From the NCBI GenBank assembly GCA_016719855.1, contig JADJYH010000008.1, positions 113,501-177,500 on the forward strand: a stretch of 64,000 nt of DNA. Reading direction: 5' to 3'. This DNA comes from Saprospiraceae bacterium. Lineage in GTDB: Bacteria > Bacteroidota > Bacteroidia > Chitinophagales > Saprospiraceae. Positions 26,996 through 36,456 of this stretch are shown here, in pieces; position 1 is the stretch's first letter; the number at the start of each line of letters is the position of its first letter. The position numbers and the translations under genes were made by a program. The notes below the pieces were generated by a model, which worked only from the letters and a program-made list of their open reading frames with translations, was not told the origin of the DNA and made no database searches.

Positions 26996-29150
26996 TTAAC
27001 CACCCACCAGCTCCAAAAACTCATCCTCCGTCAATATCGTCACCGTGCCTAGCGCCTGCGCTTTTTTCAGTTTGCTACCCGCATCTTCCCCCACGATTAA
27101 GTAGTCGAGGTTGCCGCTCACGGCGCTGATGTTTTTCGCCCCGGCGGCTTCGGCCTTGGCTTGGGCTTCCTTGCGGCCCATTTTCACCAGCGTTCCGGTA
27201 AACAAAATCGTCTTCCCAGAAAGTGGTGCGTCGGCGCTTACGACCCTCCGTTTGTCCTCGTCCGTCTGGTTGAAATTGACGCCGAGCGACTCCATGTCTT
27301 GCAGGATGTCCACGTTTTTTTCATTCTGAAAAAACCGGATGACATTGTGCGTCAGCACCGGCCCGATGTCCTTGATTTGGCGAAAACGCTCCTCGTCCCA
27401 ATCCTTCAAATCCCACACATTTTCGATTTCAGCCGCCAGAATCTTGCCCGCCTTGATGCCGAGGTGGTGGATGGTCAGGCTGTGCAGGAAGCGGTAGAGC
27501 GGGTTCTTTTTCGCCTTCTCAATGGCCGCCCGGAGGTTGGTGGCCGATTTTTCACCGAAGCCCTCCAGCTTCGCAATCGCCTCATAATCAAGGCGGTAGA
27601 TGTCGGCGATGCTGTGCAGCCAGCCCAATCGGTAGAACCGCTCGATTTGGCTCTCGCCGAAGCCGTCAATGTCCATCGCATTTTTGGAGACGTGGTGAAT
27701 CATACGCTGCAAGAGTTGCGCTTCGCAATCGGGGTTCTCGCAGCGCCAGGCGGCCTCGTCCTCCGCCCGCACCAGTTCGCTCTTGCAGACGGGGCAATTG
27801 GTCGGGAAAACAATCTCCCGCTCCGAGCCGTCCCGCAGTTCTTCCATCGGTTTCACGATGTACGGAATCACGTCGCCCGCCCGCTCCACTAGCACCGTGT
27901 CGCCGAGGCGCAGGTCTTTGTTTCGTATAAAATCCTCGTTGTGCAGGCTCACCGAGGAGACCGTCACACCCGCCAGCGCTACTGGTTCCAGCTTCGCAAC
28001 GGGCGTGATGCTGCCCACTTTGCCCACTTGGAACTCCACGTTGAGCAGCTTCGTGGTGGCCTGTTTCGCCTTGAACTTGAAGGCGATGGCCCAGCGTGGG
28101 TGGTGCGTTGTGCTGCCCGCCCGCTGTTGCAGTTCGAGGCTGTTGGCCTTCACCACCATGCCGTCAATTTCGTATGGATACATCTGTCGCCTTACCTGCC
28201 ATTCGGCGCAAAAGGCGGCTACTTCTACTATGTTTTTACAAACTCTTCGCTCTGAAATACCCCATTGAGGAGGGCGGAGTGCTAGTGGGATTTTGAAACC
28301 CAAGTTCCCCAAGAAATACAATCAAGTCATCGTGGGTTCTAAATTCATTTAAAACATTACGTCCATTGGCATCCACGGCGTAGCCGAGTTGGTAAATGAA
28401 TGCCTCGATGCGGCGGCTGGCCGTTTCGGAAGGGTCTTTGGTGCGCAGACCGCCCGTGGCGGCGTTGCGGGGATTGGCGAAAAGGGTAAGCTCGTCGGCG
28501 GCCCGTTGCTCGTTCATTTTCACAAAAACATCCTTGCGGATGAGCGCCTCGCCCCGCAGTTCCGCCTTGACAATGCCAAACTTGGAGAACTCCGCTCGCA
28601 GCGGCACGGAGCGCAGGGTGCGGATGTTCGGAGTGATTTCGTCGCCGAGGGTGCCGTTGCCACGGGTGGCGGCCCGCACCAGTTGGTCGTTTTCATACAC
28701 GAGGGCGATAGTGCCGCCGTCGAATTTCGGCTCCACGCAGTACTCGATGTCAAGGTCGGCGGGCAGGCCGAGGTAGTTCTTGATGCGCTCATCGAAGCTG
28801 GCGAGGTCGGCGGCGTCGTAGCTGTTGTCGAGGGAGAGCATGGGCGTGAGGTGTTCGACCAATGCGAAATCTTCCGTCAGGTCGCTGCTTACCCGCTGCG
28901 TCGGCGATTCGGGCGTGACGAGTTCGGGGTATTTCGACTCAATGCCCTGGAGCTTTTTGTAGAGCATGTCGTACTCGTAGTCACTGACGACGGGGTCGTT
29001 CTGGGCGTAGTAGCGCCATTCATGGTAAATGATGGTTTCCCTCAGTTCGGCGGCGATGGCCGAGGCGTCGAGGGCATTCGCAGGGTCGGGCGCTTGCAGC
29101 AGTCGCTTGGACAGGTCGAAAAGGCGGCGTTGTTCTTCTTTTGTGTACAT
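26996..29150 (-). CDS. ligA: NAD-dependent DNA ligase LigA, one frameshift
   Basis: About 718 residues when joined. It has a domain Ia (YHEWRYYAQNDPVVSDYEYDML), the adenylation site VEPKFDGG with the AMP lysine near residue 142, and an OB fold (GSITPVAKLEPVALAGVTVSSVSLHN). A four-cysteine zinc finger (CPVCKSEL...CENPDCEAQ), HhH motifs (LEGFGEKSATNL; IKDIGPVLTHNV) and a BRCT domain (LSGKTILFTGTL...TILTEDEFLELVGG) follow. A single extra base near 28300, in an A-run, splits it (LGELGFK continues as IPLALRPPQWGISERR). LigA seals nicks in replication and repair and is normally essential, so the break is probably a sequence error. I start at the ATG of MYTKEEQ. Confidence 0.95.
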
Positions 29151-29203
29151 GAACGAGATTGTGAGAGTTTGAGGGGTGAGAGCGTGAGCAGTGGCGCAAA
29201 GTT

Positions 29204-29548
29204 CTACTTTTTGGCGTATGCCACGTTTCCGCTCCGAAAATCTTCCCGCACCGGATGGAACACATCGAGGATGCGGCAACGGGTGAGCGCTCGCCCGGAA
29301 TGCGGCACGTTGGACGGGATGACGAGTACGTCGCCTTGGCGCAGGACCATCATTTTGCCTCCGAGCACAAACTCGAACTCGCCTTCCAGCACGTTGGCAA
29401 CCTGCTCGTGGAAATGGGCGTGTTCGGGCAAATCGGCCCCGGCTTCGATGTCCACGTAGGCGAGTGTCATGGTTTCGGTGTGGATAAGTCGGGCGGTGAA
29501 GCCTTTCGAGATTTCGAAGGATTCGATGTCGGTGAGGGTGAGTTTCAT
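29204..29548 (-). CDS. Cupin-domain protein
   Basis: 114 residues: a small single-domain cupin. Motif 1 is LPEHAHFHEQVANVLEGEFEF, with the three metal-ligand histidine/glutamate positions, and motif 2 is DVLVIPSNVPHSGRA with the conserved histidine. The fold is a beta barrel that usually binds a metal. Function ranges from sugar isomerase to quercetinase-like or sensor roles; nothing here narrows it. I start at MKLTLTDIES; the longer upstream frame runs through the word hairpin. It lies between ligA and the GtrA gene. Confidence 0.85.
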   Translation of the reverse strand: MKLTLTDIESFEISKGFTARLIHTETMTLAYVDIEAGADLPEHAHFHEQVANVLEGEFEFVLGGKMMVLRQGDVLVIPSNVPHSGRALTRCRILDVFHPVREDFRSGNVAYAKK

Positions 29549-29611
29549 TGCTGTATTGTTATATTGTTGAATTGTTTTTGAGCGTACAACAATACGGCAA
29601 TTCAACAATTT
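29549..29611. repeat. Word-type inverted repeat whose arm encodes the end of the GtrA gene
   Basis: The left arm CTGTATTGTTATATTGTTGAATTG faces CAACAATACGGCAATTCAACAATT. The right arm contains the last codons and TGA of the GtrA gene. Confidence 0.75.
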
Positions 29612-30015
29612 TTTTCAAAAAATTTCCCCTCGAATGCAAACCTTTTTGTGTAAAAATTGAAGAAGAACAGCACCCCGGTCACGATGATTTTGGCGAGCAC
29701 AGGCCAAGTGGTGAGCAGTGGGATTTTCACCAAAAAGTACATCATCGCCACGCCTACTCCCCAACCAATGACCGAAAAAATCATGGAAATGACGAAGGCC
29801 GAATGCACGCTGCGTTTCAGGTCGAAGATGAAGCGCTTTTGCAAATAAAAATTGACCACCACGGCGATGGGGTACGAAATAGTATGCGCCGTGACGGGGT
29901 CAAACCACAGCCAATCGAGCAAGAAGAACAGGGCGTAGTCAACCCCCGTGGCGATGACGGAGGAGGTGAGGAATTTCGCTTGGGCGAGAGGATATTTTTT
30001 TTGAAAAATGCTCAT
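29602..30015 (-). CDS. GtrA-family membrane protein
   Basis: 137 residues with four hydrophobic helices: FLTSSVIATGVDYALFFLL, AHTISYPIAVVVNFYL, FVISMIFSVIGWGVGVAMMY and LAKIIVTGVLFFFNFYT. The motif VVNFYLQKRFIF is typical of GtrA-like proteins, which are thought to flip undecaprenyl-linked sugars or otherwise assist surface polysaccharide synthesis. No glycosyltransferase is adjacent. Its start overlaps the stop of the upstream nucleotidase by four bases (ATGA), so the two are co-translated. The last codons lie in a repeat arm. Confidence 0.87.
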   Translation of the reverse strand: MSIFQKKYPLAQAKFLTSSVIATGVDYALFFLLDWLWFDPVTAHTISYPIAVVVNFYLQKRFIFDLKRSVHSAFVISMIFSVIGWGVGVAMMYFLVKIPLLTTWPVLAKIIVTGVLFFFNFYTKRFAFEGKFFEKNC

Positions 30016-30605
30016 GCAGATTGTCTGCCGTTCTCCAGTTCTTTCTCAAAAAACGCCCGCACCGCCGTCCAGTCATCCACCCTCGTGAACCGCTCCTCCT
30101 CCGTGTTGTGCGAAGCAGTGAAAAGTAGGCCCTTCCCCTTGAAGTGCTCCAGGTTCCAGGCATGGTCGTCAATCATGTAGTCGGCTTGGATGATGCGCTT
30201 GTCGCCGCAGAGCACAAGCCGCTGCCAGCCGATGAACGGGAAATGCTGGTCGAGCCAGTCCAGCTTGTCCCGGAGCGAGTTGCGGAACTCGGTGGCAGCG
30301 GTCACGGCAAACACATCGTAGTGTTCGGCGAGCCATTTCACCACCTCCTGACTGCCCTCCATCACTGGCAGGTCGGCAAAGAAACCCTCCTCTTGGAGGT
30401 AGCCCCGAATGTGTGCGGCGTTCGGCAGTTGGTAGATTTTTTTGCCCCACCATTCCTCCCGTGGAGGCCGTACTCCGAAATCTCGCTCGTAAAAATCGAG
30501 GAACTTGGGCACCACGTCGGCCATGACTTCGTCCATGTCAAGGGCGATGCGTTTTTTGTGGATGGGGTTGTTTTCCATGAATTCTTCGAGTGGTGTTTTG
30601 TACAT
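30012..30605 (-). CDS. 5'(3')-deoxyribonucleotidase-like HAD phosphatase (NT5C)
   Basis: 197 residues. HAD motif I is ALDMDEVMAD near residues 21-30, with the two catalytic aspartates. FGVRPPREEWWG fits the family cap, VFAVTAATEF resembles motif II, and ADYMIDDHAWNLE is the motif IV region. Members hydrolyse dNMPs to deoxynucleosides and help balance dNTP pools. It overlaps the GtrA gene downstream by four bases. The first ATG gives nine extra residues compared with an internal ATG at 30578; the family usually starts near the latter. Confidence 0.82.
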   Translation of the reverse strand: MYKTPLEEFMENNPIHKKRIALDMDEVMADVVPKFLDFYERDFGVRPPREEWWGKKIYQLPNAAHIRGYLQEEGFFADLPVMEGSQEVVKWLAEHYDVFAVTAATEFRNSLRDKLDWLDQHFPFIGWQRLVLCGDKRIIQADYMIDDHAWNLEHFKGKGLLFTASHNTEEERFTRVDDWTAVRAFFEKELENGRQSA

Positions 30606-30699
30606 CAGAATAAGTAAAATTGATTGTTGTATTATTGAAAAATGGGCGTCTCAGCAGCAGCCCCAATCGTAAATCGTCATTCGTAAATCGTAAATTTCT

Positions 30700-31263
30700 T
30701 CATCCCCCATTCACCTGGTTCATCGCCAGCGCAAGCCCAATCGTACCAAATGCCTTGACGCCATCGGCAGCCTTCCTCAGGATATCGGGCAGGGCTTCCT
30801 GCTCTTTTTTGTCCCACTCGCCCAGCACGTAGTCCACCTGCTGGCCCTTGTGGAACTCGTCGCCGATGCCGATGCGCAGCCGGGCGTAGTTGTTGCCGCC
30901 GTTGAGTTGGTCAATGCTTTTCAGGCCGTTGTGGCCGCCGTCGGAGCCGTTGCCCCGGAGCCTGATTTTGCCGAAGGCAAGGTTCAGGTCGTCGAGCACC
31001 ACGAGCAGGTTTTCCTTCGGTATGTTGTGCTTTTGGAGCCAGTAGCGCACAGCCTTGCCGCTCAGGTTCATGTACGTGCTGGGCTTCAGCATGATGAAGG
31101 TGCGGCCCTTGTGGCGGAACTCCGCCAGGTCGCCCAAGGTGTCGTTCTTGAACTTGACTTCAAATTCCTTGGCCAGCAGGTCTACCACTTCGAAGCCAAC
31201 GTTGTGGCGGGTATTGTCGTAGTCGGCGCCCATGTTCCCGAGGCCGGCGATGAGGTACTTCAT
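30700..31263 (-). CDS. pth: Peptidyl-tRNA hydrolase
   Basis: 187 residues. It has the strand YLIAGLGNMGADYDNTRHNVGFEVVD with the catalytic histidine at residue 20 and the conserved asparagine at 10. KPSTYMNLSGKAV and VVLDDLNLAFGKIRLRGNGSDGGHNGLKS complete the Pth signature. The enzyme releases peptides from peptidyl-tRNA that dissociates from ribosomes and is normally essential. Length and all active-site positions are normal; the gene is intact. Word-type repeat sequence lies upstream (31268-31332) and half a word element downstream (30669-30695). Confidence 0.97.
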   Translation of the reverse strand: MKYLIAGLGNMGADYDNTRHNVGFEVVDLLAKEFEVKFKNDTLGDLAEFRHKGRTFIMLKPSTYMNLSGKAVRYWLQKHNIPKENLLVVLDDLNLAFGKIRLRGNGSDGGHNGLKSIDQLNGGNNYARLRIGIGDEFHKGQQVDYVLGEWDKKEQEALPDILRKAADGVKAFGTIGLALAMNQVNGG

Positions 31264-31267
31264 TTTA

Positions 31268-31332
31268 GTTTGCAGTTCGTCAGTGGGCAGTTGGCAGTCA
31301 GTGCCAACTGTCTGACTGCCGAACCGAACTGC
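31268..31332. repeat. Word-type inverted repeat upstream of pth
   Basis: The left arm TTTGCAGTTCGTCAGTGGGC... faces CCAACTGTCTGACTGCCGAAC.... It is the same word family as 18772 and 48737. Beyond it (31333-31376) are other words AAAGTACATTGCC and TTTGTACTTTTTACG. Confidence 0.72.
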
Positions 31333-31457
31333 AAAAGTACATTGCCTTTGTACTTTTTACGTTGTACTTTGCATCCTAGTTTTTTAATTGGAAAAATAGT
31401 TGACAATCAGCCCGTTGCATCCAATCTCAACAACTCAATATCCCGATATCCCCATCC

Positions 31458-33677
31458 ATGCAGAAAAAACTCACGGACATCCTTTATTCTTTCCCCTTCC
31501 AACTGCTGGTGCTGCACCTGCGCAGCAACCTGTTGCTCATTGGGGTTTGGGTGCTGCTGGCGTTGATGATGTTGGGAAAATTTGGCGGCGGATTCGGGTT
31601 GAGCTACTTGTTCCTATCACCGGAATACCTGGGCGAGGTGGGGTTCATGAGTTTTTTTTTCGTTGGGGCCGGGTTCGGTGGAATGGTGGTGAGCTGGAAC
31701 CTGACCACTTACCTCCTCAGTGCTTACCGTTTTTCGTTTTTGGCATCATTGGGCAAGCCGTTCGCCAAATTTGTGCTCAACAACTTGGTAGTGCCGTTAT
31801 CCTTCGCCGTGCTTTTTTTGGTCTGTCAGATTCGATTTGGGATTTGGCACGAGCTGATGCCGTTGGGCGAGGTGCTCTGGAACAGCGTTGGTTTTCTCAC
31901 TGGCTTCGCAACGTTGGTGTTCGTGGTGGCGCTCTACTTTCAGTTTACCAATAAGGATATCACCAGTTTTTCAAAAAATGAAGTTAATAATGCCGACCCA
32001 GAAAGCCACCCCGTCGTCACGGACATCCGCCTGAACCGCAACCAGTGGCGGGTGGACACCTACCTCACGGACAGTCTGCGCCCCCGCCTCGTGCGCAGCG
32101 TGGCGCATTACGATGCCGCCATTTTACTCAAGGTTTTTCGCCAGAACCACCTCAACGCTCTCCTCGTTCAACTGTTCACACTGGTGCTGCTCGTGCTGCT
32201 GGGGGCGCTCATTGACCGCCCGGCCTTTCGGATACCCACTGGGGCCAGCATTTTCCTGCTGGGCAGCACCGTGATTGCGGTGGCAGGGGCTATCTCATTT
32301 TGGCTAGGCTCGTGGCGCATCACGGGGCTGATGGTGATGCTCATCCTCATCAATTTCATCACCCGCTTCGACTTTTTTCACCATAAAAACAAGGCTTACG
32401 GCATGGACTACACCGTGCCGCCAAGCCCCTACCAGCTCGACAGCCTGCAAGCCTCCTGCTCTCAGCAGGCCGTGGACGCCGATATGGCCGCCACCCTCGA
32501 AATCTTGGAAAAATGGAAGCGCAAGGCCGCTGGGCCAAACGGTGAGAAGCCCAAGATGGTCTTTTTTTGTGTAAGCGGCGGGGGCCTCAAGGCGGCCACT
32601 TGGGCGATGGAGGTGTTGCAGCACGCCGACAGCATGACCAACGGCCAGTTCATGGAACACACGGTGCTGATGTCTGGCGCATCGGGCGGGATGATGGGCA
32701 CGTCATACTTCCGGGAGATGGTGCTGCGGCGGCAGCAGGGCGAGCCGATTGACCTCTACGACCGGCAGCACGTGGCCGATATTTCAAGGGACTTGCTCAA
32801 CCCGATTTCGTTCACCATCGTCACCAACGACATGTTCCTGCCCTGGGCCAGTTTCGAGCAAGGCGGGCAGCGCTACAAAAAGGACAGGGGCTATATTTTT
32901 GAAAAAGCCTTCAACGAAAACACCCACAACCGCCTCGAAAAGACCATCGGAGACTATGCGCAGCCAGAGCGGGAGGCGCTTATCCCGATGGTGTTCATAA
33001 CGCCCAGCATCGTCAACGACAGCAGGCGCATGGTCATCTCGGCGCAGCCCGTTCGCTACATGATGTTGGAGCCTGCTGGCGTGAAAATGCCCGGTTCGCT
33101 TCGGGTAGATGCGGTTGATTTCCGCAGTTTTTTTGCTTCGCAAAACGCAGACAGCCTGCGCTTCACCACGGCGCTGCGCATGAACGCCACCTACCCGTAT
33201 ATCCTGCCCAACGTCAACCTCCCGAGCGACCCGCCCATCGAGGTGCTGGACGCCGGGTTCCGGGACAATTTCGGCCTGAAATCGGCCACACGTTTCATGC
33301 ACGTTTTTAAGGATTGGATTCGGGAAAACACCAGCGGCGTGGTGGTCGTGGTGGTGCGGTCGTTCGAGCGGCAGCAGGAAATCAAGTCGAACGTGAACCG
33401 GGGCATCCTGGAGACCCTGCTCAACCCCCTCGAAATCGCCTTCAAAGTGATGAACCTCCAGGACTACGAGCACGACAACAGCCTTGGCTTCCTCTACGAC
33501 CTACTAGGCCCCGACCAGCTCGAAATAGTGCGCCTCACCTACCACCCCAGCGAGGAGTTGAAGGACTCCCCCATCAGTTTCTACATCACCAACCGGGAGC
33601 GGGCGGATCTGCGCCGGGCCATCGGCTCGGAGGAAACAGTGCAGGGCTTGGAGCGGCTGCGGGAGTTGCTTCAGTAG
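31458..33677 (+). CDS. Membrane-anchored patatin-like phospholipase
   Basis: 739 residues. The N-terminal half carries about seven hydrophobic helices (for example LIGVWVLLALMMLGKF, FLTGFATLVFVVALYF, LLVQLFTLVLLVLLGALI, LMVMLILINFITRF). The patatin domain begins near residue 368: oxyanion loop CVSGGGLKAATWAME, nucleophile elbow SGASGGMMGTSYF (serine near 406) and the aspartate motif EVLDAGFRDNFGLKSAT near 595. Such enzymes hydrolyse acyl esters of membrane lipids. The large membrane N-domain is unusual for patatins but known in Bacteroidota. It is intact and divergent from pth. The start is ATG after a short leader. Confidence 0.85.
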   Translation: MQKKLTDILYSFPFQLLVLHLRSNLLLIGVWVLLALMMLGKFGGGFGLSYLFLSPEYLGEVGFMSFFFVGAGFGGMVVSWNLTTYLLSAYRFSFLASLGKPFAKFVLNNLVVPLSFAVLFLVCQIRFGIWHELMPLGEVLWNSVGFLTGFATLVFVVALYFQFTNKDITSFSKNEVNNADPESHPVVTDIRLNRNQWRVDTYLTDSLRPRLVRSVAHYDAAILLKVFRQNHLNALLVQLFTLVLLVLLGALIDRPAFRIPTGASIFLLGSTVIAVAGAISFWLGSWRITGLMVMLILINFITRFDFFHHKNKAYGMDYTVPPSPYQLDSLQASCSQQAVDADMAATLEILEKWKRKAAGPNGEKPKMVFFCVSGGGLKAATWAMEVLQHADSMTNGQFMEHTVLMSGASGGMMGTSYFREMVLRRQQGEPIDLYDRQHVADISRDLLNPISFTIVTNDMFLPWASFEQGGQRYKKDRGYIFEKAFNENTHNRLEKTIGDYAQPEREALIPMVFITPSIVNDSRRMVISAQPVRYMMLEPAGVKMPGSLRVDAVDFRSFFASQNADSLRFTTALRMNATYPYILPNVNLPSDPPIEVLDAGFRDNFGLKSATRFMHVFKDWIRENTSGVVVVVVRSFERQQEIKSNVNRGILETLLNPLEIAFKVMNLQDYEHDNSLGFLYDLLGPDQLEIVRLTYHPSEELKDSPISFYITNRERADLRRAIGSEETVQGLERLRELLQ

Positions 33678-33738
33678 TTGGCAGCTTGACAGTTGGCAGT
33701 TGGCAGTCAGGGAATACCGTGATTGAACTGAACTGCTG
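33678..33738. repeat. Word-type repeat downstream of the patatin gene
   Basis: The left arm repeats GACAGTTGGCAGTTGGCAG and the right side is TTGAACTGAACTGC. At 33838-33876 a second, one-armed tract repeats CATTCAACATTTTATCATTC. Confidence 0.65.
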
Positions 33739-33936
33739 GTGGTCAAACTATCAATCTTCAACAACAGGCTTCGCCAAAACAACGTTAAGGAAAAGATTTT
33801 GAAAAAGGTGGTACGAGCTTTTAGAAATGGTAGCCTTCCCAATTCATCATTCAACATTTTATCATTCATCATTCCCAAGTGCTAACTTTGCCCGCCGAAA
33901 ACCGAAAATCGGGCGTTTTTACAAAAAAAATAATCC

Positions 33937-34788
33937 GTGAAAAAGAGATTTCTAGCCATTTTTTGCTTCGCAATATTTTCCCAAAGCCGCCTCCAAGCGC
34001 AGCAGGGCGTTGAGTCCGGTGTCTGGTTGGCCGCCGTCAACTACTTTGGCGACCTGAACACCAACATGCGCCTCAACCGCCTTGGCCCCGCTGCGGGCTT
34101 CGGCTTTCGCTATAATTTCAACGAGCGGGTCTGCGCCAAACTCAGCGGCAACATCGGTAGGGTGGAGGCCTACGACTCCGATTCCCCCAACATCTTTGAA
34201 AAGGCCCGCAACCTCAGTTTCCGCTCCATCGTGGCAGATGCTGGTGCGCAACTGGAGTTCAACTTCCTGCCGTATATCCACGGCAGCAAGGATCAAAACT
34301 GGACGCCCTACCTTTTCGCTGGCCTTGGCGTCAGCTATTTCAACCCAAAGGCCGAGCTAGACGGCAAGTGGCACGAACTGCGCCCGCTTGGCACCGAAGG
34401 GCAGTTCAAGGGCGAGGAGTATTTCACTGTGGCCGGTGGATGGGTCTATGGCGCAGGCTTCAAGGTTGATATCAACTACGAGTGGAGCCTCAACATTGAC
34501 ATCAGCGCCCGCCGCCTGTTCAGCGACTACCTCGACGATGTGAGCCGCACCTACCCCGACCCGGGCGACGTGCAAGACCTCCGTGGCGACGAAGCCCTGC
34601 CATTCATTGACCGCTCGCTGGAGCTATTCCAAAAAGACCCAGACTTTTTTACCCGAAACAACATTGAAGCGCCCATCGGCGAGCCTGGCCGCCAGCGTGG
34701 TGACAGCAAGAGCAATGATACCTACGTCTATTTTGGCATCGGCATCTACTACTATTTTGGTGACTTGAAATGCCCGTATGAGAAATGA
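33937..34788 (+). CDS. Outer-membrane beta-barrel protein (DUF6089/PorG-like)
   Basis: 283 residues. A signal peptide (FLAIFCFAIFSQSRLQAQ) is followed by VWLAAVNYFGDLNTNMRL and a series of amphipathic strands with an aromatic C-terminus (YVYFGIGIYYYFG). The pattern GxxNYxGDL with a following barrel resembles DUF6089 proteins, one of which (PorG) is an outer-membrane part of the type IX secretion system; this assignment is by resemblance. It starts at GTG (33937) with RBS-like AAAAAA upstream. The gene is intact. The sequence TTGCTTCGCAATATTTT at 33963 lies within the signal peptide codons and recurs at 36328. Confidence 0.65.
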   Translation: MKKRFLAIFCFAIFSQSRLQAQQGVESGVWLAAVNYFGDLNTNMRLNRLGPAAGFGFRYNFNERVCAKLSGNIGRVEAYDSDSPNIFEKARNLSFRSIVADAGAQLEFNFLPYIHGSKDQNWTPYLFAGLGVSYFNPKAELDGKWHELRPLGTEGQFKGEEYFTVAGGWVYGAGFKVDINYEWSLNIDISARRLFSDYLDDVSRTYPDPGDVQDLRGDEALPFIDRSLELFQKDPDFFTRNNIEAPIGEPGRQRGDSKSNDTYVYFGIGIYYYFGDLKCPYEK

Positions 34789-34985
34789 CCTTTATTGGTG
34801 GGCTGCCCCAGCGACTCGTTCAATTGCCGGGGCTTATGCATAAAATAGTGAGCGGCTGATTGCCGCCCATTCGGTGGAAACTTCGGTGGCTTTCCAAGCC
34901 AAGGCAGAAAGAACTGGCAAGTGCTTTGTATTGGGGCAAGATTGGAGCTTTCGAGGCTATCGTAAGACCGTGACACTTCCAGATA

Positions 34986-36200
34986 TTACGTTTTCTTTCC
35001 CTCACACCTGTAATGGATTTTGTAAAGAAAAACGCCAGGGTTTACCGGTTGGCCCTTGTAGAAACCATCCCATTTTTCGAGGGTGTCGTCCGTCCTGTAC
35101 ACGATATTGCCCCAGCGGTCGAAGATTTCAAAGGCCAGCAGCACGCCCGTGGCGAACGGGTTGCTGATGCCAAACCTGTCGTTCAGGCCGTCGTCGTTGG
35201 GCGTGAAGGCCGATGGCAGCAGGATGTCGCCGCATTCAACGGTGGTGGGGTCAACGACGATGATGCGGAGGGAGTCTTCCGACTTGCAGTTGTCGTCGTC
35301 AAGCATCGTGAGCATATAAGTCGTTGTCTCTGAGGGCGTTATAACTGGATTTGGAATATCGAAGTCAATCACATTGGTGGTTGGCGTCCAGTCGAATGAA
35401 TTGGCGCAAGTATTCGTAAGCTGCACAGGAACAGACTGGCCGAGAAAAATCGTCGTGTCGTTTACCCCGGTGGCTTTCAGTCCAGTTTCGATTTGGTCTG
35501 GCGAAAGGTACAGGTCTTCTATATCCTGCAAGCTTAGCGCCCGGCTGTACATCCGTATTTCATCAAGATATCCTTTGAAGTCCTCGTCAATGTTGCAATC
35601 GCTACTGCCCACGGTAAGCGGTTCGCTGTTGCTGATGTTGACCCGAAGGCTGCCTGGCGCATTCACCTCGCCCAACTTTGCTTTGTTCACGTACAGCGTG
35701 GTGGTGGCTCCTTTCCTCACCACAACGACGTGATACCAGCACGAAACTGGTAAAGTCTTGCTGATGGAGGCGGTGATGGTAGGACTTTCCGAAAGCTCCA
35801 CGCTCAGGCTCCTGTTGGCAGCATTGAAACGGATAACGAACGCTGCGTCGCCCGTGCAGCCTACTTTTTTTGCGAAAAGCGCTTGGTTTGCAGCGCTATT
35901 GGTGGTAGGCTTAAAATAAAAGCTCAATGAAAAATCAATGGTGGAGAAGGTTTCTTCCACCCTTTGCCCAAAGACATAAAACCAGTCGTCGTCCCCGTCG
36001 AAGTACCTTGAATTGCCATCCACGCCGCAGCCGCAGGCTTCGTCACCGTTCACAAACAACTGAATGGCGGGGTCGCCACCTTCGTCTTCAACAGCGCAGC
36101 CATTTTTGTTAAAAGAAAGGTGCGTCACCAAGTTCTCCCCCACCTGAGCACATAGGTTCAGGGAAATAAACAGCGTAAGTAGAATGGTCAAAAATCTCAT
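34986..36200 (-). CDS. Secreted LamG-domain protein with type IX sorting domain
   Basis: 404 residues. A signal peptide (LTILLTLFISLNLCAQ) leads into a LamG/concanavalin-like domain: ENLVTHLSFNKNGCAVED, STIDFSLSFYFKP, CWYHVVVVRKGATTTLYVNK, GYLDEIRMYSRALSLQDIEDLY. A PKD-like linker and a gliding-motility C-terminal domain follow (LPSAFTPNDDGLNDRF...FEIFDRWGNIVYRTD...PVNPGVFLYKIHYRC). That C-terminal domain (TIGR04131 type) directs export by the type IX system, so the protein is expected at the cell surface or outside. A carbohydrate or adhesion role is inferred. Intact; it is followed on the opposite side by the outer-membrane gene in convergent orientation. Confidence 0.9.
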   Translation of the reverse strand: MRFLTILLTLFISLNLCAQVGENLVTHLSFNKNGCAVEDEGGDPAIQLFVNGDEACGCGVDGNSRYFDGDDDWFYVFGQRVEETFSTIDFSLSFYFKPTTNSAANQALFAKKVGCTGDAAFVIRFNAANRSLSVELSESPTITASISKTLPVSCWYHVVVVRKGATTTLYVNKAKLGEVNAPGSLRVNISNSEPLTVGSSDCNIDEDFKGYLDEIRMYSRALSLQDIEDLYLSPDQIETGLKATGVNDTTIFLGQSVPVQLTNTCANSFDWTPTTNVIDFDIPNPVITPSETTTYMLTMLDDDNCKSEDSLRIIVVDPTTVECGDILLPSAFTPNDDGLNDRFGISNPFATGVLLAFEIFDRWGNIVYRTDDTLEKWDGFYKGQPVNPGVFLYKIHYRCEGKKT

Positions 36201-36423
36201 CGGAATTATTCGGTTTTTATTGAAATGGCGGCAAAGTTCTGCGTTTTATCTGAACTTAACTGCCCAATTCTTGCAAAAACGCTCGCATGTTGAGGGCCAC
36301 TTGTTCGAATCCGTTGTAAAACGCCCGTTGCTTCGCAATATTTTGGGTGCAAATCGAACTAATCAAGTAATAAATCCTTCTTTAACAAGAATTTTGGTGA
36401 CGCAAAAACCATTTTTCCGTTTA

Positions 36424-36431
36424 TATCTTTG
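36424..36431 (+). promoter_or_regulatory. -7-like promoter element
   Basis: TATCTTTG matches TAnnTTTG, 25 bases before the ATG at 36457. No TTG at ideal spacing is seen. Confidence 0.45.
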
Positions 36432-36456
36432 CATCCCGTCCAACAATTTTGAAACA

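Noticed and set aside
36296..36340. GTTCGAATCC resembling a tRNA T-loop
   Set aside because: No cloverleaf can be formed around it and no acceptor stem or anticodon arm is present.
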